A stretch of DNA of 64,000 nt from Eudorina sp. 2006-703-Eu-15 (taxonomy: Eukaryota; Chlorophyta; Chlorophyceae; Chlamydomonadales; Volvocaceae), in assembly GCA_003117195.1 (NCBI GenBank), contig BDSI01000057.1:558001-622000 (forward strand). Direction: 5' to 3'. Positions 21,513 to 33,447 of the stretch are shown in pieces. Both the position numbers and the translations under genes were made by a program. The notes under the pieces were generated by a model. The model saw only the letters and a list, made by a program, of their open reading frames with translations, was not told where the DNA came from and made no database searches. Every line of letters begins with the position of its first letter. The stretch's first letter is position 1.

Positions 21513-22725
21513 CGCTCTGCTGCCGGCAGGGCGGCTGCGCTCTGGTGCGGTCGGGAAGGCCACCGGTGCGCCGTGTTAGCTGTCCGCCGCGGCCGTCTCC
21601 GTGCCGCGCCCACACCTACGCGCTCGGTCCCCAACTGTTCAGGAGATATCAACAAGCGCAACATGTGAGGGATGGCAGTTACAGAGTTCCTAGCTGCGGT
21701 GCTCGGACTGTGTCACATCCTATGTCCAGGGTCTCCAGGCGCAATTGTCAAACAGATGAGCTTCTCGCGGTCACAGAGTGGTGGTCTTTCCCCGCGTACT
21801 GACTGACTCCAACATAGTTTTACAGCACGCTACGAGGAGTGGGTGTGAACTCCTGTGTCCAGTACCTGGGCAGTGCTTAGACTGAATTCGCTCGGAAGGT
21901 GCGCATGACTCCTTGGGATTGGCATTCTTTCTATCAAAAAGTGCGTGCAGGGGACCGACAACGCGTGCGCAGACCGGCTGCCCAGTCGGGCACACCCAAG
22001 CCTACTGACCCTTCCTTGCGGTTATCCGGACATGGCCACCCCAAGTGTAAGGAACTGTGTTGGTTTGGACCCACACTGCTGTACCCACACAGCTGTCCGC
22101 AGCACGCACCTGATTCAAGTGGCGGAACTTTTAGTTGCAAACGCGCCGGCGAACGTCATCATAGAGCTCGGCGTTGCTGCATGACGTTTGCTTGAAGGGC
22201 TTCGCCTGTAGCGGGCAGCCGCGTGTTCCAAAGCGCTGGATGGATGGATGTTACAAGCTTCAGCGAGCTTGTACGGTTCAAGCGAACCCGAAGGCTCATG
22301 AGCCGCTCATACTGCGCAGAAAAGAGTTGGTATGTTCCACAGCAACGCAGAACCGTGCTGTACAAATCGGAACCGTCCGGACCTGCTCCCAATATCTCAG
22401 ATAGCTTTGCACATGTTGTCGTGTCGACGGCAGGTTGTTAAACGTTCCAAAGGAAGCGCACTTATTGTTGCTAACGAAGGGCACAGCGCGATGGCAGGTA
22501 GACTGCCAAAGTAATCATTCAATCATTATAACGCAGCACATGGAAAATGCCCATGTCCTGAATCACATCGAAATGAGAGTTGAACACCCAAGTAATTGGT
22601 TGCCGTACATGGGCTCTGGAACCTGAATTAACTGTTCTAGAACCTGGATAAATCTTGCCCTTGGCATGCCTTGTTGTCTAGGTTAACTGAATTGATTGAA
22701 CTGAACCTGATTGTCATAATCAAGC
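21513..22725. other. Divergent intergenic region, gene Y (-) and AHA1 (+)
   Basis: About 1.2 kb that should hold the promoters of both genes. No TATA box at a convincing position. A short GGAT run lies near 22240. Small ORFs occur on both strands with no recognisable product. Confidence 0.4.
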
Positions 22726-25700
22726 ATGGCTCGCTTTGACGAAGCCGATCCCCGATGGTTGGTAAAGGACATGGGCGATGCCGGCCGCAACGTCAATAAT
22801 TGGCACTGGACAGAACGCGACTGCACAGATTGGGTAGGTAATGACCTTTTTGCAATTTGCCGCGTCCCCACGTGCGCCGTTTTGGATAGCCCGTGCTAGA
22901 CAGCAGCTGCCTGGACGACGCGTGGACGACGCTTGGAGCGAGTGGCCTTTCTGGCGACCATGCTCCCCCTATCTCGGTCCCGCAGTCAAAGGAGCGCCTG
23001 AGTGTGGTGCTGGCAGGCATCCAGCTGACACAACCGCCGGCAGCTGTGCGGACGACCACCCTGGAGTCCATGTCTGGCGAGGCGTTCCTCAACATCCGCA
23101 AAAACAAGCTCATCCCATCGTATGACCTGGAAGTGCGCGTGGGCTGGACCGGAGAGCTTACAGATGGCGATGGCAAAGTGGTCGGCACCGCCACAGGGAA
23201 ACTGCACCTGCCGCACATAGGAGGTGCGTCAGGAGGGGAGGGCCACGCGGGCTCGAATGCACCTCTGGCCCCGCAGTCCCCTTCGGCAACTCAGCACGCT
23301 GACTTCAATCTGATCTCCAGCACAGAGAAATGCTAGTAACCGTGGACCCGAGTCCTTCCCGAGAAACATTTGCTTTTACGTCATAGTTCCGGCTATGCAG
23401 CCTGGGTTTCCTGACGAATCCACACAGGGCCCTGCCAGGGCAGTGCCGCAGCGAGGCGTCCCAATGCACATTGTGCGGCGCCGCTCCTGCCAAACCCGAT
23501 GGCCGTACGGTTGGTACTGCATTCCCACGGCCTGTCACAGCCGTACCCAAATCGCTGTCCGGACGGTGGTCGAAAATTTTCAAATGTGTATCACACGCGC
23601 GACAGCGTCCTGCAGCCAAGCTCCTCCAGTCCTCACAGACACAGACAATGCCGCCGGTCGCGGGATGTGGGTTTCACGCATGCAGCTTGCCTGCCCCCCC
23701 TTCCCCTTAGATGACAACCACGATGAGGACGTCGAGATCCGCATCGTCTGCGACACCAACTCCGCCGACGCGGAGCGCCTGAAGGCTGCCGTACATGCGC
23801 ACGGCAAGAGGCCGGTGCTGGACGTCATAAAGAAATTCGTATCGGAGCTCCGGGCGGGTGGGCCGGCGCTGTCGGAGGGCGCCGGCGGCGGCGCCGCCAC
23901 CAACGGCGGGCAGGAGGATGTCAACGGCAACGGCACCACGGCGGCGACCCCCGCTGCAGCCGAGGCGGCCGGCGGCAAGCCGAAGCTCAGCAGCGCGGAT
24001 GCGGATAAGGCCCGGGCGGCGGCGGAGGCTGCCGCCAAGGCGAGCAGCGGCAAGGGGCTCTCCATCAACATCACTGCGAAGTTTCACTGTCGGCCTTCCG
24101 ACATATTCGAGTGCTTCACGGTGAGTCCGGACGATCAGTAATCGGCCACTGGGCGATCCGTGGCTGGGCGGTGCACGTCAGCCAGTCAATCAGTCAGCCA
24201 GTCAGCCAGTTAGTCAATGAGTCAGTCAGTCAGTCAGTCAGTCAGTCAGTCAGTCAGTCAGTTAGTCAGTCATCCAGGGCAAGCGCGTTAGGTCTTAGTG
24301 ACGTTCACGGTTGCGGCGGGTGGGTTGGCCGCGTGGCGGCAAACGTGCTTGTCATAACAACAATGATTTAACAACACGCTGGGCAAACCCTAGCGTGGGT
24401 CAAGGGGACAGTGGCGATGAGGCTATCCGCCGCCTGTCCCCGGGTGGGCGACACGTCCTCATCGGGACAGCCACACACGGGCTGTCGGGCTGCACAGCCC
24501 CGGGGGCTGAGGTGGCAGCGGTCACGCGGACGCACAGCCACAGCCACAGCCACAGCCACAGCCACAGCCACAGCCACAGCCACAGCCACAGCCACAGCCA
24601 CAGCCACAGCCACAGCCTGCGGGTATGCGGACCCAGGTCCAGGAGGCTTGGTGTGCATCGCCGTCGGAATGGGGGGCCGTGGGGGGCAGGGCAGCTTGCA
24701 GCTCACGCAGCGTTGTAACGGCGAGGGCGCCCGAGGCACCACGTCAGCACACCGTATATCCGGAGAGGCGGCCCGCTGGATGGACCGCTGCATCGATTGA
24801 TCCTCTAACACGGGCCACTGGGACTGTCGCAAAAGGGGGAAACCGCTCGGAACCTTCCCCCGGTGATGGGTTCGCAGCCCTCACCTCCCGCCGTCCCGCT
24901 GGGCGATGCCGTTGCCCTGGTCTAGCGCCGGCGACGCCGACCCCTCGCTGCACACCTCGTCCCAACTTCCCGCGCAGTCCCTCCCAACCCGCGTGTCCGC
25001 CTCTCCGGTTCTCGTTCTGCGTCGGACGTTGCACCACCGCCAGCCCTCCATCCGCCGCCTCATGCCGCGCTTCCCTGATGGGTGACTCGATATGCGGCAC
25101 ACCGCCTCAGTGTTGTGACCCGTCTTAACCAAAGACGCTTGCAAGCAGCTGATGCTACCGATCTCGGATCACTCCAGGACCACTACACTCAGCTCCTGCA
25201 CCCCCGCACCCGGCCCTCAGGTGGAGGGGCGCGCGTGTATGTTTACGCAGAGCCGCGCCACCATCCAGCCCACCGCCCCCGGGGGCCAGTTCTCCTGGTA
25301 CGGCGGCTCCATCACGGGCGAGTTCCTGGAGCTGTCGCCACCCAACCGCATCGTCATGCGCTGGCGATTCAACACCTGGGAGGACGGCTGCTTCTCCAAG
25401 GTGGGGTGGGTGGGTGGCTGGCTGGCTGGCTGGGTGGGTGGGTAGCTAAGAGAACTGAGGAGCCACGGAGCTGGACTGCAGGGGTTCATGGAACAAGGCT
25501 GAGGGGATTCAGGAGATGTCATCGAGATTGGGGTGGGACCACCTAGCGCTCCAATACCCTAGAGGCCTGAGCTGTTCTTTCCAGGCCGTGGGAACTTGGG
25601 TTCGAGATGACATGACTCTCTTTGCAGTGGGGATCCGGCTCGTTAGGCTGTGGGAGGGCCGCGGCGGTCATCACCTGGCCACCTGCCGTACCGTGCCGTA

Positions 25701-25912
25701 CACTACATGCTGCCGTCCGCCACCTCCGCCGCCGCTAGGTGGTGATCGACATCTCGGAGCCGGAGCACGGCAACACGGTCGTCAAGATCAGGCAGACGGA
25801 GATCCCGGAGCACGACAAGTTCGGGAACGGGGACACGGTGGACGTGACGGAGCGGGGCTGGCACACGCAGGTGCTGCAGCGCATTCGGCACGTGTTTGGG
25901 TACGGCGCGTGA
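22726..25912 (+). CDS. AHA1: AHA1, activator of Hsp90 ATPase (co-chaperone)
   Basis: Aha1 binds Hsp90 in the cytosol and stimulates its ATPase cycle. Five exons read cleanly: 22726-22833, 22986-23223, 23711-24120, 25221-25400 and 25739-25912, with phases 0, 1, 0, 0, giving 369 residues (family about 340-370). The start [18 protein letters not shown] is followed by [15 protein letters not shown], the family signature containing NxNNWHW. The N-terminal Aha1 domain continues through [21 protein letters not shown] low-complexity Ala/Gly linker follows (residues ~155-225). The C-terminal AHSA1 domain has [55 protein letters not shown] and ends [19 protein letters not shown]. All splice sites are GT-AG. 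Intron 3 (1.1 kb) carries two microsatellites. Complete and apparently functional. Confidence 0.95.
24179..24272. repeat. GTCA microsatellite in AHA1 intron 3
   Basis: An imperfect start (CAGCCAGTCAAT) runs into about ten clean GTCA units. It is the complement-type match of the GACT array at 13119-13167. Confidence 0.95.
24533..24617. repeat. CACAGC hexanucleotide array in AHA1 intron 3
   Basis: About fourteen perfect CACAGC units, all inside the intron. Confidence 0.97.
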
Positions 25913-28097
25913 GGGGCGGGGCGAGGGCCGGGGGCATTCATCGCCCTGGGTGGGCCGAGTTGCGGGGGGGCCTGAAAGGGCATAGAAAGCGAGGATGGGG
26001 TTCAACGGAACGTGAGCCCAGAGCGAATCCTGAACCGGGGTGAGCAACGGTGAGGTCCGGCAGCCTCAGAAGGCGCTGAATGGATGCGAGAACTGGGAGG
26101 CGCTGGTAGCCGTGTGGTGAGCGGTGGTGTGTCTACCCTCTACCGTATGACATGTCGGCAGGAGAAAAGGAAAACAGGAAAAGAACCTGACCTCCGGTAC
26201 AGCTGGCTGGGGGTGGTCCGTGCTCGCATGCCGTGTCGCAGTCATCACTTGGAGGTTAGCTAGCCGGCGGCACACAAGGCGTGTCTGTGTGTCTGTGTGT
26301 TGTTGTCTGTGTGCCTGCGTGGGGGTTTGGGAAAGGCGAGGCGGAGCGTGCAGGCACGCTGCCCGGCTGGGGCCATTGATCATTGCTGGCTCATGTACTC
26401 GCAACCTTCTTGGCCTCCTGGTGTGTGGCTGTCCCCGGCACGTGTTAGTTGTGCGCTGTGCAGTCTGGGGACTCTGGGGACCTAGAGTGGGGGAGAGAGA
26501 GAGAGGGGGGGTCGGACCGTGTGGTACGTCGTGACGTGCCCCGGCGGGGCGCGTGCGTCTTTGGCGGCGCTGGCCGTGAGGGGTGGGTGGGCGAAGCAGT
26601 ACAGCAGTACAGGGCAGTGCAGGGCCGACAAACAGCGGGGACGGGAAGCCGCAACCTTGAAAAAAAACTATATCCCTTGGTGGGTGAGACGGGGGGGTCG
26701 AGTTGAGCGGGAGAGGAAGTCCAGAGGGCGGAGAACACGGGTGACTCCAGGGTGGCGCAGTGGCTCGAGTGGGGAGTTGGCGGACAAGGACGTGTCCCGC
26801 GGGGAACGGGTGGCTGGGCGGGTGCAGGATTCAGAGGCGTGGAGGGGCCGGGGTGTGGTACGAGGCTGTCCGCCCAAGGCACGCTCACATGTGGAGACAG
26901 GTGAAACCGTGTCCGGCCTGTTCACAGGAGCGGTTGAAGGCGGTGGGGGGAAGGGCCGGGGTGATGTCACGAGTTCGGCAGCGGTGCGGAACACGGAGGC
27001 CGGCGCTTGGTACCGGTGTTGCCGGGGTGGGGGTGCTGGGGGTTCTGGCGGCAGGGGAACCTCTAGAAGGGTCGCAACCTCTGCGCGCGCCTTGCAGCTC
27101 CGAAACTTGGCTTCCTTAACCCCTCCAGCGGGTGTACGGCATGGATCTTGCTTGATTTCCGGCGTGGGTTCCGATAATGCAGTGCGTGCATGGTACTGGC
27201 GCATGGTAGGGTGGCACACCCTCGCGGTGTCATGCAGGCGGCCTTTCAAATGTCTTCTCCAAAGAACGGCAACGCGCAGTGAGAGCAATGCTGCTAACTC
27301 GCTCGTCACCGCCATCAATAGCCCGTGCCGGCCCTCAAAACGGCTTGGCAGTGCCAGTGAAAGGCCCGCCTCGCTAACACAGCTCCGTCGGCCCCTTCCC
27401 CACCAAATGATATTGCGGCAATCCTGGCGCATCGGTAACCTGGTGTGTTGCCCGGTATGGCTGCACGACCCCCCCCCCCCGGGTGTTAAGAGGATGGGTG
27501 CGCAGTCCTTGATAGGGGTTGATGAGATGAGGCGCCTACGAGCTATCTGGGCCCGTTGGAACGCCCGGTCGGTTCTACAGGTCCACCTTGTCACGATTAC
27601 CAATCTCCGTCGGCGCCGTGAATCCTGGAACATCCCAGGGCCCCAGCAGGCCCCAGCTTGTGATGGACAACCTGTTATCATAATTTGCGACAAGCGGCCG
27701 GGCACGACGCATTGATCACAGCCACCGAATCAGCACGCTTGACGTCGGGAGCACGGTTGTGCTACGGGCGAGACTGAGTAATTTAAATGTAACTGCAAAC
27801 GACGGGACGGTTACATTATGAGCTTTCTTGAGGGAGTTTCTCTGGATATCAGTGCACAATTGGTAGTTGGACAAATGCGGCGGCTGAAATTTCGGCATTC
27901 GGCTTACTCAGCCACTCAGGGCCCTGGGCTTACTGTGCCGTCGGTTTTCCGTTGACCATGACGACATCCCGCGCAGAATCATAATCTACTTGTGTCGTCT
28001 TTTGGCACAATTCGCAAAGTTAGCTTCGGCGTGACTTTTCACATAACGATGTAATTACACCATTTCAGAACTACATCTCACGCAAGCGGCGGTTGCG
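25913..28097. other. Intergenic region between AHA1 and the LRR gene
   Basis: No conserved product. Contains a GTGTCT-rich run near 26281-26315, a GA run near 26490 and a homopolymer of about 13 C near 27471-27483. Two long frames overlap on opposite strands (26519-27715 plus, 26668-27705 minus), but neither shows a domain. Confidence 0.4.
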
Positions 28098-28325
28098 ATG
28101 GCCTTCGCGTCCTTACCTGCCCTGCCGGCATTACACGGATTTCGTTTGTCGCAGCGCGAGGAGCAAAAGAAGGTGACTATAATTTAACCCCTGATGCCTC
28201 TTGCAGGCCCTGTCCAGCCTGGGCTCACGACATGGGCGGTTGTCGGTGTGCGCAGGTCCCACAATATACATTCTTAGAGCCGCTATTATCCTTGGTTTCA
28301 TCCAACCGTAACTCAGAGCTTGCAG

Positions 28326-31300
28326 ATTGTTGGCGGACAGGCACCGACGCTAAGGAATGGCGCGGCGTCAAGGTCTCGGAGGAGGGCGACAAACTTGTTG
28401 AATTGTGAGCAGCACTCAAATTAAAATATTACTACAGCTTCACTTCTATCTTAAGCCTCACTTCTAACACTGTAATATCTTGCTTGGAATGGCGCCTCGT
28501 GCAGGATGGTCGACGCCTGCGGCATTAGTGAGCTCCCAGCCGCATTCTTCAACTTGCCCGACCTGGAAAAGCTGTAAGTTACAGATCGCTGCATGTATTG
28601 CGGACGTCATGTTGCGAGTTCAACCTGTGACTGTTCGGTTGCCGTACCCCCCGTTGTTGCATGCGGTACGGCAACTCACATCGCCCGCGCCTCATAACTC
28701 TTGCCCCACGGCACCAACTGGCGCCACTGCGCAGATGGCTCAGCAACAACGGTCTTCGGACGCTGCCCGAGGAGGTTGGGAATCTGCGGCAGTTGGACTC
28801 GCTGTGAGTGCATCGAGCAACCCGTTCGCATTCAGCAGAGCGGCCTCTCACGTGTCTGACACCTCACGACTGACCCTGGGGTGCATCGTGCCCGCCGGAT
28901 GCGTGCGAAAGAGGAACAGGCAGCGGCGGCGTGCGGCAGCTGCTCCACTCGTGTGTGGTGACTGGGCCGTGGCTGCAACGCGTACCTCCTCCTCCTCCTC
29001 CTCCCCCCAGGTGGCTGGGCTCCAACCTGCTCCGCTCGCTGCCCGGTGGCGTCACCCAGCTGAGCCAGCTCAAGAAGCTGTGGCTGCCCGCCAACATGCT
29101 GGTGCGCCTGCCGCCCGAGGTCTGCGCCATCACCTCCCTGGAGTGGCTGTGAGTGGCTGGGGTCCACCCGGCAGGGAGGGATGGGAGTGGGGGGGTGGGG
29201 ACCACAAAGTGGGAGTTTCCACTTCACTTCGGGAGTTCCTACTTGAATGCAAGATTTCCTCATAATGCTGTACCAGTGTACGACCCGACGTACACCCACA
29301 TCGAGCCGTACATGCGCACGTTTTTTTCCTGCTGTGTTTCCGCATCCGCCAGTCCATCAAGCCATCCATCCATACATGCATATATGTTTAGAAATCAAAC
29401 CCGCCCCACCAGAAAGGAATTTAGCGCTCAAGCTTGCGGCGCCAGTGCCGGTGTGGACCCTCCGTCGACCCTCCGTCGACCCAGGGCACCGACCTCGTCC
29501 CCCCTCCCCCTTCCCATAAACTTAAACCTGTCTGCCAGTACCCTTCCTCCACGCCCTCCCCCTTCCTCCACGCCCTCCCCCGCCCCCTCTTCCCCCTCAG
29601 CGACGTGTCGGAGAACAAGCTGGAGGAGATGTGTGAGGAGGTGGGGCAGCTGACCAGCCTCACCAGGTGGGTGGAGGCGGGCGGGGAGGGGGGGAGGGGG
29701 GGGAGGGGGGAAGGGGGGGCCGGGGGGGGCGGTAGCTGCAGAGAAGGGGGAAGAGCGGGGAAGGGCGGCCGCGGGGGGAGGGGGCGGAGCCGCAGCATGA
29801 TGATGCCGCCATGACGGCGGTGGCCCATGACGGTGCCTGCAGCCCGGCGGGGCAGCCGGACCTGCTGTGGGCGGACCTGCTGTGGGCGGACCTGCTGTGT
29901 TCACTAGCTGAGAAGAAATGAGTCGGCTAAGTGAGCGTTGGCCACTTGGGGGAAACGGATAGTTGCGCCGTGATGTTGGGCGGATGGCTGGGAGGGGGAT
30001 GAAGACGCACACGCGGTGTCCAGGGTCCGCTGCAGGTTTCGCGTCGTGACGTGTCGTGACGTGTCGGGGAATGCCACAAAGCCGTCCAGGGGTTCGCGAA
30101 TGTCCTTAGAGTAACGTGACCTGCCTGCCCTCTGTGTGGGTGGGGGTCTTGACCGTCTTATGGTCCTGATCCACTGCGTAACCCGGTGGATCCGTACCTC
30201 CTGGCCCGCTCATGTCCCCGATCCGCGTGCGGGGCCCCTCCCTCCCCTTTCCCCCTTCCTAACGCTCCCTCCCCCTCCTCCCCCCCTCCACAGACTGGAC
30301 CTGCACACCAACGTGCTCAAGGAGCTGCCGGCAGCCATCAGCCGCCTCACCCGGGTGAAGCACCTGTAGGTGGCGCCAAAGGGGGGCTGTGGGTGGCGCC
30401 AGGGGGGGCGGGCAGGGCAGCAGCGGGATAGGATCAGGGAGGGAGAGGGCGTCAAGGAAGCCCGGAGTACGACCACGTGCCTACAGGGATGGCACGGACG
30501 AGACAGACCGCGCTGACAAGACTTGACTGACCTGCCCCTGTTGCTTTGATGCCGCATTGCACAAATAGCATCCATCCAGTCATCGATGGCCCCCAACCCC
30601 CACCATGCGCAATCTCTTTCCACCTCCTTGCCCTCCTCCCGCTCCCTCCCGCCCCTCCCCGCAGCTCCCTGCACTTCAACCAGCTGGAGTGCCTCCCCGC
30701 CGAGATCGGGCACTGCACCGCCCTGGTGTGGCTCAGCCTCAACGCCAACAAGCTGAGGGAGCTGCCACCCGAGATGGGCCAGCTCACAAACATGGTCCGA
30801 ATGTGAGGGGGGCCGCAAGGCTGGGGGCGGTGAGGGGTGGAGGGGATGGGGATCGGGGCTGGGGTGGGTGCAGGGCTGGTGGGGCCAGCAGGGTAGGGCG
30901 GTGGGAACGGCTCTGCGCGGGGCAGTGGACGGCGAGGGAGGGGGACGTGGCGAGGGATGCCTTGCGCTGCCTGAGGGCCCTATGCTGGTCGCGAGTCGCA
31001 GATTGGGTTCCCGCAGAGTGGGGAGCTGCGCCGGCGTGGAGGGGTTGGTCAGAGGGGAGAAGGGCCGGCGAGGGTGTTCTGACACCCGGTGGAGCCCGAG
31101 GGGAGGGTAAGGGGAAACAAACGACACGTCGCGACCCCAGGGCGCTTGTCGGCGGCTTGAAGAGTGGATCGAATGACAGGAGGTTTCGCCGGGGTTTGGG
31201 AAATCCTAATGCGCGGGCGCCTTCTGCCCTGTCGCGGAGGCCAATGTCTACCAATTTCCTGCACCCCCGTCCCAAATCCCCATTCTGTCCACCCCCATCC

Positions 31301-33447
31301 CCACAGCTCCTCTCTCGCACAACCCCATCGAGCCGCAAACACTCCCAACCGCCCCCCTTTCCCCCCCTTTCCCTTCTATGTGTTTCTTTTCTGTTCTGTC
31401 TACCAATCTCCTACATACCCTTATGCCCGCCCGCCCGCCCCCCTTCCCCCCTCCCGCCCCGCCCCCCCCCCCCCACACACACACACGCAGCTCCCTCCAC
31501 ATCAACGAGCTGACCAGTGTCCCCCCCGAGCTGGGCCGGCTGAGCCAGCTGGAGGCCCTGTCGCTGCACAAGAACCATCTGCGGGCGCTGCCCGCGGAGG
31601 TGCCCCTGGGCCTGGCCGCCAGCTGCAGCCGCCTCAGCCTGTACGAGAACCAGTTGACGGAGGTGCCTCGAGAGCTGGGGAGCATGGGGATGCTGCAGGA
31701 GCTGTGAGACCGGGGGATGGGGGAGGGGGGAGGGGCGGGAGGTGGGGACGGGGTGTAGGAAGGAGGGGGCGCGGGGTGTTGAGGCCGCGCAGAGACGGGT
31801 ATTTAGGGCTTACCAAGCTTGGTATGGGGAGGTTGTGATGAAAGACTCAACTCAGCCGGCCCGCCAGCCAGCCAGATCGGTGAGGATAGGGGTTTGGGAT
31901 GAGGGTGAGGGGTGAGGGCGAGAATGGACAGCCTTGGGGTTCATCGACTGGTGGGTCTTACCGGCCGCCTGCGCGGAGTGCAGCAGCGTGAGGGGACAGA
32001 GGGGCACAGCTGAAGCTGAGGCCGTGGGGCGGTGGCGGCTGGGAGCTCCGCCGCCCCGTCCCGCACCTACCTCACTGAGCCGTCCCCCACCCGGCTGGTC
32101 ACGGTGCTCCCAAGTGCTCCCCAGCTCCCCGACTCGCACGGCCACACCCAGATGGGGCCTCATCACACACCCAGATACGTAGCCATCGTGCTCAGCCTTA
32201 CCCATGCATCCTGCCCCGACCCTTCGTCCGCCCCACCCCGCCCTACCCCCCACACCCAACTTCTCCCCTCCCTTGGGTCTCCCAGCTGGCTCTACTCCAA
32301 CCAGCTCACCTCCGTGCCGCCTGAGCTGGGGCAGCTGAGCGAGCTGCGGCGGCTGTGGCTGGACCGCAACCAGCTGACCCGCCTGCCCAAGCAGATCAGC
32401 GGCCTCACCCGGCTGCAGGTGGGGGCCGGGGGACCGGAGACGGCGTCGGGGAGCGGGCGCCCTGCTTGTGCGGGAGGGTTAAGAGACGCTGTCGCGTGCC
32501 AGAAGAGAAGGGGTAAGCGTAGGAGCGCTGTGCAGCCAGAACCGCAGCGCGCCTGTTGCTGTAGCGATGGCGAGGTGGTGAGGCACTGGGGCACTGGGGC
32601 AGAGGGGCAGCGGAGCAGTGGGGCAGAGGGGCAGTGGTCATTTCCCCGGGGAGCCTCGTGGTGATGATGGTGATGATGATGGCGGGGAACAGCGGGACCG
32701 GCGGGAGCGCCCTGCTCTCCGAGTCCTCTCCCGGGAACCCACCGCGGCTTCAACGACACTGACACCAAGCGGCCGCCGGCTGTGATGTGCCTGCACCAAA
32801 GTCCCTCCTCACCTCCCGCCTCCTTCGCTTACGCTCTTCCCCTGCGTTACCCCCAGGAGCTGTATTTGGACCACAACCAGCTGTCGGAGCTTCCGGAGGA
32901 GCTGGGGCAGCTGACGCAGCTGAGGAGGCTGTGAGTGGGGCCTAGGGCGCCCATGGGTGGGGGCCTGGCGGTTGAGGGCGCACCCGAGGGCATGTGCAGA
33001 TACCGTAGATGTGCTAGAGTGGGGCTCGCCTCGCCTCCGCGCAGCGTGGTAAGGACCTCCTCACGGCAACCAAGCTGCCCGCCCGGCCCCGCCCCGCCTC
33101 CTCTCTCCCTTGCCGACTTGCCCTGCCCTGGAAGTGCTTGGACGCGGCCCACCCACACTCTGCTGCCCTGCCTGTCGGTCAGCAGCCCGGCTTGCGGCCG
33201 CCGCATCGTGCCGCCTCCGCCCCTTACTGCCTGCGCCTTCCCTGCATGCCAATTCTCAAGACCCCACCTCTTGGCCTCTCCCCTCCCCTCTGCTCCCCCC
33301 TTCCCCTTCCCCGCCTCCAGCTACCTGGACGGCAACCCCGACCTGCAGTCGCTGCCCCCCGCGGTGGAGTCCCTGCCGTGTCTGGCGGAGAGCCTTGACT
33401 ACGGTGCCCCGGAGAGCTTCAAACAAGAGATGCAGACGTACAAGTGA
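28326..33447 (+). CDS. Leucine-rich-repeat protein, about 15 LRRs (5' end uncertain)
   Basis: Exons read as 28326-28404, 28505-28573, 28735-28803, 29011-29148, 29601-29666, 30294-30365, 30665-30802, 31491-31703, 32286-32418, 32857-32930 and 33321-33447, all GT-AG, about 390 residues. Exon 1 has CWRTGTDAKEWRGVKV, the W-containing cap seen before plant-type LRRs. About 15 repeats of 23 residues follow, of the type LWLxxNxLxxLPxE(V/L)GxLxxL, for example LWLYSNQLTSVPPELGQLSE. The last repeats lead to the end FKQEMQTYK. Most introns interrupt the first Leu codon of a repeat in phase 2. The pattern fits the intracellular SHOC2/PIRL-like class: no signal peptide, transmembrane segment or kinase is visible. 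Such proteins are usually scaffolds; no specific partner can be named. The first exons are unclear; an ATG at 28098 would need a 34-nt intron. Confidence 0.85.
29867..29908. repeat. 16-bp tandem repeat in an LRR-gene intron
   Basis: GGACCTGCTGTGGGC occurs almost perfectly three times in a row inside the 29667-30293 intron. Confidence 0.85.

Noticed and set aside
24533..24617. CRISPR-like array
   Set aside because: A simple hexanucleotide microsatellite without spacers, in a eukaryotic intron.
26519..27715. 398-codon plus frame overlapping a 345-codon minus frame (26668-27705)
   Set aside because: Both frames are Arg/Gly/Pro-rich with erratic codon use and no domain; mutually overlapping open frames are common in such G+C-rich DNA.
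28098..28255. Candidate first exons of the LRR gene starting at ATG 28098
   Set aside because: Phases fit the next exon, but the implied intron at 28173-28206 is only 34 nt, too short to trust.
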